Origin: Singulisphaera sp. GP187
Lineage (GTDB): Bacteria > Planctomycetota > Planctomycetia > Isosphaerales > Isosphaeraceae
Reading direction: 5' to 3'
Assembly: GCF_900129635.1 (NCBI RefSeq)
Contig: NZ_FSRB01000001.1
Location: 5,483,501-5,547,500, forward strand
Length of the DNA stretch: 64,000 nt
Shown one piece after another: positions 43,354-51,138 of this stretch. The notes beneath the pieces were generated by a model that was not told where the DNA came from, searched no databases, and saw only the letters and a list, made by a program, of their open reading frames with translations. The position numbers and the translations under genes are program-made. Numbering within the stretch: the first letter of the stretch is position 1; each line of letters begins with the position of its first letter.

Positions 43354-43424
43354 GTAGGGTGGGCACAGCCCACCAGGCTTTCGCCTTCTTGTTCGTTGGG
43401 TATGGTGAGCTGTGCCCCCCCTAC
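43354..43424. repeat. 71-bp palindromic intergenic element
   Basis: Starts GTAGGGTGGGCACAGC and ends GCTGTGCCCCCCCTAC, inverted repeats with 15 of 16 matches. Inside the left part is GGTGGGC-ACA-GCCCACC, the same core as at 35389-35405. It is non-coding; the 43146-43553 gap holds nothing else recognisable. Confidence 0.65.
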
Positions 43425-43553
43425 GGGAACTCCGGACACGTGGTCGGAGTCGGGATTCTGACTCGTGATGGCTGCACGCAAAACCCTTATTGGCTTGATG
43501 TCCAAGTCTTCCTGGCTCAATTCCTCGCATTAGAAATGGGAGAGTTTCCTCTG

Positions 43554-44678
43554 ATGGCTGACGCCACCACCAACCGTCACTTGAGCGCGACCGTGCTTTT
43601 GAGCAAGGGGTTGACCCCCGGCAAGCTCCGCGGACTTCAGCGGATCAGCAACCCGAACGGGACGCTGACGATGCTGGCGCTCGACCAGAACAGCTCGATG
43701 ATCGAGATGGCGCAGAAAGCGCTCAAGGGCAAGGGGCAGGATCGCGAGCCCACTTACGAAGAAGTCGTCGAGGCCAAGCTCGACCTGGCCCGGCAGATGT
43801 CGCCGGCCGCCTCGGGCGTCCTGATCGACGCCTACTACGGCGCCTTCTCGGCGATCGCGACCGAGTCGATCCCCCCGCACAAGGGATTGCTGGTCCGGGT
43901 TGAGAAGTCGGGCAGCCCCAAGAACAAGGCCGGAGGCCCGATGGGCGAATACGAGCCGGGCTTGAGCGTCGAGAAGATCAAGCTGATGGGGGCCGACGCC
44001 GTCAAGCTGCTCGCTCCGTTTGAGCCGACCGAGGTGATCTCGGCGGAACACAACCTCGCGTTCATCGAGCAGGTTGCCGACGACTGCCGACGCCACGACA
44101 TCCTCTTCTTGCTCGAACCGGTCGCGTTCCCGATCCACGGCGAGAAGAAGACGGACAAGAGCTTCCTCGACCGCAAGGCCGCGACGACCATCGAGTCGGC
44201 CCGGCAGCTCAGCCGGTACTGCGACGTCTACAAGGCCGAGTTCCCCGGCACCCTCGGCCACGGCTCCGACAGCCAGTTGACGGACAACCTGCACGCCCTC
44301 TCCGAAGCGAGCGAGCGCCCCTGGGTGCTCCTGTCGGCGGGTGTCGACTATCCTGACTACCTCAAGCAGGTCAAGATGGCGATGGAGTGCGGCTGCTCGG
44401 GCGTCCTCGGCGGTCGTGCCTTCTGGAAGGAATACTTCGTCCAGGAAGGCGACGAGGCCCGCAGCAAGTTCGCGGCCACGATCGGCCTGAAGCGGGTTGC
44501 CGACGTCGACGCGGTCGTCCGCGAGCACGGTACCCCTTGGTTCGCCAAGTACGGCTGGAGCAAGGACGACCTGGCGTCGATCCGGGCCAGCGAAGGTTGG
44601 CACTTCCGCTTCGCCCCCCATGCCAAGGCGGCCGGCGGAACCGGTGGCCACGTCGTTCGCGCGGGCGAGGTCTATTGA
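43554..44678 (+). CDS. lacD: Tagatose 1,6-diphosphate aldolase-like protein
   Basis: 374 residues from ATG 43554 (GGGAGAG eight bases upstream). Resembles class I (Schiff-base) LacD-type aldolases, longer than the classical LacD (about 325). Segments: GLQRISNPNGTLTMLALDQNSSM, ASGVLIDAYYG, GLSVEKIKLMGADAVKLLAPFEP (an active-site lysine candidate), FLLEPVAFP, YKAEFPG, VLLSAGVDYPDYLKQVKMAMECGCSGVLGGRAFWKEY. It should cleave tagatose 1,6-bisphosphate to dihydroxyacetone phosphate and glyceraldehyde 3-phosphate. No other tagatose or galactose genes are nearby, so the substrate is an inference. A clear terminator follows. Confidence 0.82.
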   Translation: MADATTNRHLSATVLLSKGLTPGKLRGLQRISNPNGTLTMLALDQNSSMIEMAQKALKGKGQDREPTYEEVVEAKLDLARQMSPAASGVLIDAYYGAFSAIATESIPPHKGLLVRVEKSGSPKNKAGGPMGEYEPGLSVEKIKLMGADAVKLLAPFEPTEVISAEHNLAFIEQVADDCRRHDILFLLEPVAFPIHGEKKTDKSFLDRKAATTIESARQLSRYCDVYKAEFPGTLGHGSDSQLTDNLHALSEASERPWVLLSAGVDYPDYLKQVKMAMECGCSGVLGGRAFWKEYFVQEGDEARSKFAATIGLKRVADVDAVVREHGTPWFAKYGWSKDDLASIRASEGWHFRFAPHAKAAGGTGGHVVRAGEVY

Positions 44679-44711
44679 TTCCAGGCACGAAACCGACGTG
44701 CTGATCGAGAC

Positions 44712-44753
44712 AAAGGCCCTTCCCTCCCATCGCGGGGGGGAAGGGCCTTTTTT
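44712..44753 (+). terminator. Rho-independent terminator after the aldolase gene
   Basis: AAAGGCCCTTCCC pairs with GGGAAGGGCCTTT, and the hairpin runs into TTTTTTCG. It lies 33 bases after the aldolase stop. Confidence 0.9.
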
Positions 44754-44878
44754 CGTTTTCTTGCGTCGTCATCATACCCGCGATCGACCTTCGGGGTGCC
44801 GACACCCTATGAGTGGCCGGGGGCCCGGATTCGGCCCCCCACCCTCCGGCTCGCTCGGACTTGGACTTGGGACGCTCA

Positions 44879-47800
44879 TCAGCGTCCGGTCATGCCCTTT
44901 CGTTCGGTCTGGCTGCGGCCCGGGATCTTCATTCCGGGGCCGATCCGCGGCGTCTTCGGCCTCTTATCCTTGGTCTCGCCCGCGGGGCCGGGCCGGATGC
45001 CGGTCTTGATGTTAACGAACTCCACGGCGCTCATGGGCCTGATAAATTCCGACTCGCCTGTTAGGCGGTTGTACTTGATCGCCTGGCTGAGCCCGCCCGA
45101 GGCTGGCTGCCCGATCGTGTCCTGGCGGAGTACGGCCACCGGGCGGCCCCCCTCGGCGTAAGCGTAGAACAGGCCTTTCTGCGAGTCATAGGTAATGACG
45201 TCGGCCTTGATCGTCTCGTTGCGGGTCTTGGCCTGGGCCTCGTTCACGGCGATGAGGTTGTTCTTAGCCGCGCTCGACTTCCCGGGGGTCGGGGTGCTGC
45301 TCACATTCAATTGCTGCGAGTTCAACACGACGAAGTCTTCCGGGGGCCGGTCGAAGTCGATCAGGGTGTTCTCGTTGGCGACGGTGGCGTGGAGCGTCTG
45401 GACGTCGCCCAAGAAGGTCGCCCACCGCGTCTCGGTCGTGTCTTCGTCCTTGCCGGCGACGTAGCGACCGGTCATCTCGTCGTCGAAGGTGATCACGGTC
45501 GCCTTCAACGGCAGGAGCGCCAGCTTGGCCCGTCCGGCCGCGGCTCCCCCCTTCGCAGTGGCGGGGGCGGGGGGAATTTGGCTGGCGTTGTGGCCGATGA
45601 CGGGCGGGGTCCGTCTTAACGGGACCGGGGCAGCCGGGTTGCTCGCCGGCTTGATGGAACGCCGGGCCGTTGTGCCCGGATCGGCCGGGGCCGGCGTGGG
45701 AGCCGCCAGCGGGTTGTCGGCTCCGTCCTCGCGGTTCCAGAGCGCAACCTTCCCCTTGCCCGGCACGTGGAAGTTACCCGTGAGCTTGTCATAAGTCACG
45801 CGGGCTCCTTCGATCCGCTGCTTCTGGAGCAAGACGCGCGTGTCAGGGTCGATCTTCCGACTCTCGACCACGACGTTCTCGAAGCAGTCGAGCAGGGAGA
45901 TCTGCGGCCTCGGTTCCGGTTCTTCGCCTGGCGCGGCCTCTTTGGACACACCCTTCGGTCGGACGAGCGAGACCTGCCGATCCATGTAAACGTCCATTCG
46001 TTTCTTGCAGGCGAGCTGGGCGTCATCCATGACCGCGCGGACGTCGTCATGGAACTGGACGAGGGCGACGGGGGTTCCCCGGAGGAACACGTTCTCGGGT
46101 CGGCCGACGAACTTCATGCTCGACTTCCAGGAGATCCTCATCGGACGCTTATTGGCTTCGACGCTGGCCTTTGCTTTGTCTTTGTCTTTCTCCTTAGTGT
46201 TGGACTCAGCGATTGCAACGGCGTGGTCCTTGGCGTCGGGTGCGCCTTCGCCGAGTCCCTTGTCGGTCAGCAGGCCGCGCGGGGCCATCTGGGTGAGTGT
46301 GCCCGCGCCTTCGACCCAGGCGTGGTCGGCGGCCTGGTCCAGTCCGATCCGCGGTCCGGTGATCGTCATTTCTTCGGTGGCGACCCGGGCATGGGGCGCC
46401 ATGGCTTTTTCGGGCGTGGTGGCCTTGGCCGAGTCGATCAGGTTCTCGACCACGAACATCATCTTGCCGTCGCCCTGGTTGTGGACGTCAAGCGCCTCGC
46501 CCGTCACGTCGGTGCCTTGCGTTTTGCCGGTGTCGGGGTCCTGATGGAAGGCGACGCCGCCGCGGAGCAAGACCTTTTGGATCTCGCCACGTGTGTTCCC
46601 GGGAGCGCTGGATTCGGCACCGGTCGGAGTCGGATCCGCGTTCGGGGTGGTGCGGATCAAGGCCCAGACCCGATCCGCCGAGACGGTCACCCCCGGTTCG
46701 GCCGGTTTGGCCTTGGGCGTGGTGGCGGGTTCGGCCTTTTCTCCGGTGGCGGGCGGCGCAGCGGGATCCGGGGCCGGAGTGGGAGCCGCCTTGGCCTTTT
46801 CGGGCGTGCCAGGCGCGGCTCCGGCGGCCGGCTTGGCGGGGGCCGGAGACTCGAAGAGGGCGTCGAGCTCATTGCGGGCGTTCATCACCTTGCCCGGCGA
46901 GATCAGGTGGACGTTCCCCAGCGCTCTCAGCTTCTCGATCTGGAACGAATCGGACGCCGCCCCAGGCGCGGCCGGGGCCGGCTTGCCGGATTTGGCTTCG
47001 GCGGCCAGCACCGCTGCGGTCTTCGGCTTGGGTGTGAGCCAGACGACGATTTCCTTCTCGGCGTCGAGGCTGGCTTGCGCCACGTCAATGAACTCGGGTT
47101 TGCCGGTCAGGGTCACCTTCTTGGTCGGTCGGTTGCTGCCATCGAATTCGGTCCGCATGACCAGGTGGTCTTGCCAGATCGCCTTGCGCTCAACCGGCTT
47201 GTCCCGACTCGGGCGGGTCTCGAGCAGCCCAGGGCCACGGGCCACGATCGTGGCGTTTTGGCTCCCCTTGCCGTCTTCGAAGATCGTCGCGTCGATCGTC
47301 CTGATCGTGGTGACCGTCCCGACCTTTCCCTTGTTGGGGCCGGAGTCGGCGGTCTCCACCTTCTCCACCCAGAGCTTGGTCTTGCTGTCACCCCGGAGGT
47401 AGGTCTCGTCGGCCTGCTCGGGAGCGAGCTTCTTGTGGATCAGCTCGTTGCAGCGTGCCGTGATCCCCTGCCCCGGCGACTGGAGCCAGACGGCGTGGCC
47501 GGTCGCCAGCGCTTCGCGGAGGGCCATCTCGGTGCCCGCGCCGGTGGCGGCGGGGGCCGGTTCGGCGGTCTCGGCTGGTTCGAAGGAGCTGTTCGACGCG
47601 GGTTTCGGAGTCGGCAACGCTTTAGGCTTTGGAACCATCGTCAGGCGGAGCGCATCGCAGTCCAACTGGTCGGGCTTCGGGCCGACCTGGCCAGGGAGGA
47701 CCGGTTTGCCGCGGATCACGATGACATCGCGTGCGAAGTAGATCAAGGTCGGCAACGGAGGCGCGGGGGGACCGACCTCGACGGCTTTCCGCGGCTTCGG

Positions 47801-48754
47801 CAACTCGACCCGCATTTCCCCGGCGCAACGGAGGTCGAGCGGGGTGGGCGCCTCCTGGCCCTGGCCCTCCCCCTGCCCCGGTTCCCGCGGTTGGGTGGAG
47901 ACGGCCGCCGGTCCCGATCCGGCCTCAGCCTCGGCCTTGCCGGGGAGGATTCCCGTGCGGCCCACGTCATTGAGGACGATATGCACGTTCTTTCGGATGT
48001 AAGCCGTCTTCGCGTCGAAGCCGCCGGCGGTGCTGGACGGAGCGCTCTCGTCTTTGGGACGGAGCTGGATCAAGAGGTCGAAGCCGGTGATCCGCATGTC
48101 GCGATCCTGGATCACGATGTCGGAGACGCTCTTGATCTGCAAGCTGGGCTCGTCGAACTCGACGTAGGGCATCGGGCCGATCACCAGGTCGTCGATCGTC
48201 GAGCGCGGAGTGCCCTTGTCGTCGCGGAGCTGGACGTTCCCTTCCATCCGGGCGTGGACCACCTTCATCGCCGTCCCTGACTTGTTCGCCACGCCCAACG
48301 GCTGGTCGAGGTCCACAATCGCTTCGTCGCTGGACGCCGTCTTGAGGGCCTGGCCATCGCGTGACTTCATCACGATCGCGAACGGCCGCAATCGCAACTG
48401 CTTGCCGCCGTTGAGCCGTTCGTACTCCTTGGCGTACATCCAGTAACCACGCTCGTGGTTGTAGTACCGTACCGGGAGCGCAGGGTCGCCGCTCCAGTGC
48501 TTGGGGCCGAACGCGCGTGCCGCCGTTTTGGTGGCCTCTTGCTGAGTCGTTGACTCCCGACGCTGCCAGGGAGTCGCCCGCGAGGCGTCCGGACCGACCC
48601 CCGCGGCGATGATCGCGAAGATCCGGACGTAGCCAGCGTAGGCCGCCAGCAAGACGCCGAAAGTCGTCACGACCTGAAGTGCTTTCTTGAACACAGCAAT
48701 ATCCGTTGTTCGGAACGACCGATCGGCAGAACGGGCGTCTCGCGACCGCCCCAT
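44879..48754 (-). CDS. Very large OstA/LptA-LptC-like protein
   Basis: 1291 residues. One N-terminal membrane helix (FKKALQVVTTFGVLLAAYAGYVRIFAIIAAGV) anchors it; the rest is a periplasmic chain of many beta-strands of the OstA type, e.g. AWLQ/IDVAQASLDAEKEIVVWLTPKP, LRALGNVHLISPGKVMNARNELDALFE, VWALIRTT, split by Pro/Ala-rich linkers. Classical LptA and LptC are under 200 residues, so this looks like an elongated or multi-domain version. It follows kdsD and kdsC by 5 bases, so a role in lipopolysaccharide transport across the periplasm is the likely function. A GTG 60 bases downstream of the ATG is an alternative start. Confidence 0.7.
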   Translation of the reverse strand: MGRSRDARSADRSFRTTDIAVFKKALQVVTTFGVLLAAYAGYVRIFAIIAAGVGPDASRATPWQRRESTTQQEATKTAARAFGPKHWSGDPALPVRYYNHERGYWMYAKEYERLNGGKQLRLRPFAIVMKSRDGQALKTASSDEAIVDLDQPLGVANKSGTAMKVVHARMEGNVQLRDDKGTPRSTIDDLVIGPMPYVEFDEPSLQIKSVSDIVIQDRDMRITGFDLLIQLRPKDESAPSSTAGGFDAKTAYIRKNVHIVLNDVGRTGILPGKAEAEAGSGPAAVSTQPREPGQGEGQGQEAPTPLDLRCAGEMRVELPKPRKAVEVGPPAPPLPTLIYFARDVIVIRGKPVLPGQVGPKPDQLDCDALRLTMVPKPKALPTPKPASNSSFEPAETAEPAPAATGAGTEMALREALATGHAVWLQSPGQGITARCNELIHKKLAPEQADETYLRGDSKTKLWVEKVETADSGPNKGKVGTVTTIRTIDATIFEDGKGSQNATIVARGPGLLETRPSRDKPVERKAIWQDHLVMRTEFDGSNRPTKKVTLTGKPEFIDVAQASLDAEKEIVVWLTPKPKTAAVLAAEAKSGKPAPAAPGAASDSFQIEKLRALGNVHLISPGKVMNARNELDALFESPAPAKPAAGAAPGTPEKAKAAPTPAPDPAAPPATGEKAEPATTPKAKPAEPGVTVSADRVWALIRTTPNADPTPTGAESSAPGNTRGEIQKVLLRGGVAFHQDPDTGKTQGTDVTGEALDVHNQGDGKMMFVVENLIDSAKATTPEKAMAPHARVATEEMTITGPRIGLDQAADHAWVEGAGTLTQMAPRGLLTDKGLGEGAPDAKDHAVAIAESNTKEKDKDKAKASVEANKRPMRISWKSSMKFVGRPENVFLRGTPVALVQFHDDVRAVMDDAQLACKKRMDVYMDRQVSLVRPKGVSKEAAPGEEPEPRPQISLLDCFENVVVESRKIDPDTRVLLQKQRIEGARVTYDKLTGNFHVPGKGKVALWNREDGADNPLAAPTPAPADPGTTARRSIKPASNPAAPVPLRRTPPVIGHNASQIPPAPATAKGGAAAGRAKLALLPLKATVITFDDEMTGRYVAGKDEDTTETRWATFLGDVQTLHATVANENTLIDFDRPPEDFVVLNSQQLNVSSTPTPGKSSAAKNNLIAVNEAQAKTRNETIKADVITYDSQKGLFYAYAEGGRPVAVLRQDTIGQPASGGLSQAIKYNRLTGESEFIRPMSAVEFVNIKTGIRPGPAGETKDKRPKTPRIGPGMKIPGRSQTERKGMTGR

Positions 48755-48758
48755 CGCG

Positions 48759-49307
48759 TCAGGCCGGCACCTGGTAGCGGGCCACGAGCCCGTCCCAGAC
48801 CCCCTGGTGTTTCAAGATGACTTCGACGATCTCGCGGATCGCCCCCCGACCTCCGTGCACCTGGGTCACGAAGTGGGCGGCCTCACGGACCTCGGCGGCG
48901 GCGTCCGCGGGGCAGGCGGCGAGCCCGACCGCCCGCAGCACGGGCAGGTCAGGCAGGTCGTCACCCACGTAGCAGACCTGTTCGGCGGCGAGGCCCAGCT
49001 CGGCGATCAACCTACGGAACGGCTCCCCCTTTTGGGACGCGCCTTGGATCACCGGCGCGATTCCGAGTTCGGCCGCCCGGCGGTTGACGGCGGGAGCCCA
49101 CCGCCCTGACAGGATGGCGGAGCGCTTGCCCGCCTTGTGCCAGAGGTCGAAGGCGCTCCCGTCACGGACGTGGAAGTGCTTGGTCTCGACCCCGTGGTCG
49201 TCGATCGCGATGACGCCGTCGGTGAGCACACCGTCGACGTCCACCAGGAGCAATTCGACCGGTCCACACCGCGCGGCCAGGTCGAGGGAAGACTGCATTC
49301 GGTTCAT
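48759..49307 (-). CDS. kdsC: 3-deoxy-D-manno-octulosonate 8-phosphate phosphatase KdsC
   Basis: 182 residues. HAD superfamily, no cap domain: nucleophile Asp in LLLVDVDGVLTDGVI, motif II AILSGRWAP, Lys in ASQKGEPFR, and metal-binding Asp pair in VCYVGDDLPDLPVL. It removes phosphate from KDO-8-phosphate in lipopolysaccharide core synthesis. Its start overlaps the kdsD stop by four bases and its stop lies five bases before the OstA-like gene, so the three are translationally coupled. Confidence 0.93.
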   Translation of the reverse strand: MNRMQSSLDLAARCGPVELLLVDVDGVLTDGVIAIDDHGVETKHFHVRDGSAFDLWHKAGKRSAILSGRWAPAVNRRAAELGIAPVIQGASQKGEPFRRLIAELGLAAEQVCYVGDDLPDLPVLRAVGLAACPADAAAEVREAAHFVTQVHGGRGAIREIVEVILKHQGVWDGLVARYQVPA

Positions 49308-50326
49308 TCCTCCGGCTCGGCGGGGACCAGGTCGATCACGTCGGTCAGGTCGATCAAGCCGACGAGCCGGCCGCCGCGATCGACGACCGGCAGCTCGCTG
49401 ATCTTCCGGGCTTTGAGCGCTTCCACCGCATCGGCGATCGTCGCGCCAACCTCGACCTTGACCGGGTTGGCCGTCATCACCTCGCCGATCGGCCGGTCGA
49501 GCTCGGACTCGCGCCGTTTCTCGAACAACCGGGCCAGGTCACTATCGGTGAAGATACCAAGCAACTTCTGGTCCGCTCCCTCGATCAAAATCGCCCCCGA
49601 ACGGCGTCGTGGTCCGGCTAAACGGACAAAAACCGCACGAACGGTCTCGTCGGGTCGCGCCCGGCGGATCTGGGCGCCGGTCCGCATCACTTCCTCGACA
49701 TGGCAAAGCTTGCGTCCCAGGCTTCCCCCGGGGTGGTAGAGCGCGAAGTCCTCGGCCCGGAAGTCGCGCATCTTGCTGACCAAGAGCGCCAGGGCATCGC
49801 CAACCGCCATGAGCGCCGTGGTGCTGGCCGAGGGGGCCAGGCCGAGCGGGCAGGCTTCCTGGACGGGGCCCAAGGCAACGCAGAGGTCGGCCGCTTGGCC
49901 GAGCGAGCTTGCCACCCCTTCGGTGATCGCGACCAGGTGCGCCCCGAGTCGCCGAAGCGCCGGGACGAGCCGGAGCAACTCGTACGTTTCGCCACTCTGC
50001 GAGAGCGCGATCACGATGTCGCCGGCCCGGATCCGTCCGAGGTCGCCGTGGACGGCTTCAGCCGGGTGGAGCGGAAAAGCCCGCGTGCCCGTCGAGGCCA
50101 AAGTCGCCGCCAGCTTCTGGCCGACCAGCCCCGCCTTGCCCATCCCGGTGACGATCACGCTCCCCGGGCAGCGATAAACCAGGTCGGCCGCCCTCGCGAT
50201 CGAGACGCCGAGCCGTTCACGCACCCGCTCGAGCGCATGCGCTTCAACCCGAAGGACTTCGCGTGCGAACGCAAGTCCTTCGGCTTCAGTCATTTGGGTC
50301 AGAGACACATCCGTGATCATGGCCAT
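49304..50326 (-). CDS. kdsD: Arabinose 5-phosphate isomerase KdsD
   Basis: 340 residues from ATG 50326, preceded by a strong AAGGAGG; the open frame beyond this is not conserved. SIS domain with VIVTGMGKAGLVGQKLAATLASTGTRAFPLHPAEAVHGDLGRI (sugar-phosphate site) and IALSQSGETYELL, then two CBS domains (from about 215; IRRARPDETVRAVFVRLAGPRRRSGAILIEG and PVKVEVGATIADAVEALKARKISELPVVD). It turns ribulose 5-phosphate into arabinose 5-phosphate, the first step towards KDO. First gene of the kdsD-kdsC-OstA-like operon. Confidence 0.95.
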   Translation of the reverse strand: MAMITDVSLTQMTEAEGLAFAREVLRVEAHALERVRERLGVSIARAADLVYRCPGSVIVTGMGKAGLVGQKLAATLASTGTRAFPLHPAEAVHGDLGRIRAGDIVIALSQSGETYELLRLVPALRRLGAHLVAITEGVASSLGQAADLCVALGPVQEACPLGLAPSASTTALMAVGDALALLVSKMRDFRAEDFALYHPGGSLGRKLCHVEEVMRTGAQIRRARPDETVRAVFVRLAGPRRRSGAILIEGADQKLLGIFTDSDLARLFEKRRESELDRPIGEVMTANPVKVEVGATIADAVEALKARKISELPVVDRGGRLVGLIDLTDVIDLVPAEPEE

Positions 50327-51138
50327 CGTTGGGCCTCCTTGCCCTGCGTCAGTTGACGCCAAACCTGACGGCACCGGCCTACGGATTATAGGGGATCGCA
50401 CCATAGCCCATCCCCCCAGTCTCGTCAACGCAGGCCCTGTCAACTTCCCGACACCACGTCCGTGGGATCAAATCGCCCCATTATAGTTTCTCGGCAATCC
50501 TTGACTGGGACGTTTGGGGAAAGCGGGGTGCCAGTTCTTGAATGTTCTGAATAGTCCTGATGTGCCGGGCGGGGCATGAAGCCGCTACCCCTTGTTCATG
50601 TTACGACCGGTTCGGGTTTGGTCCTGAGCCTTGCTACCCGCGACAAATCGGTGGAAACCGGGCCAACTCTTCAACCGGGACACCTTCGCGAGGCCGAACG
50701 CCTCGGTGAATCACACTCCTTATCGAGGAGACCAGCGGGGAATCTGAGCTCCCTGTCCTCTGGGATTCTTTCTTTGCTGAGGCGAGCGAGAAATAGGTTC
50801 GGGCCGGTCACGCTCGACGTCGGCGGGCCGTCGGGCGTATGCGACCGGCCGTTCCGGGACGGGCCGTGATGGTTATATTCCAGTTTTGGATTTAACGTCG
50901 TTGCCTGAAGGGAATCCGCCTCCTTGGTTGGGCGGCTGAATCCACTGAGGCTCTTGGTCCAACCTGCTGAGGTCGGATTTGCCGGCCTATGAGGACGGAG
51001 CGGTTGCGTCAACCCCTTGTTGGTGCGATCCGCGTGCGGTATATTCCAAAAATGGAAATAATGCTCGCGGCTGATCGGCGGTCGAGAGCTCTGCCAGTGA
51101 TTTTCCGAAGGTCAGCGGACCTTGAGGATGCCACACTC
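50327..51138. other. Intergenic region between divergent operons
   Basis: About 810 bases holding the promoters of the LPS operon (leftward) and of the glycosidase (rightward). The string TATATTCCA occurs at about 50872-50880 and 51041-51049, both before rightward sequence; it could be a repeated regulatory motif. No protein-like frame, hairpin or RNA gene was recognised. Confidence 0.4.

Noticed and set aside
45767..48280. 837-codon plus-strand open frame, Gly/Arg/Val-rich
   Set aside because: Antisense shadow of the OstA-like gene, produced by third-position GC bias.
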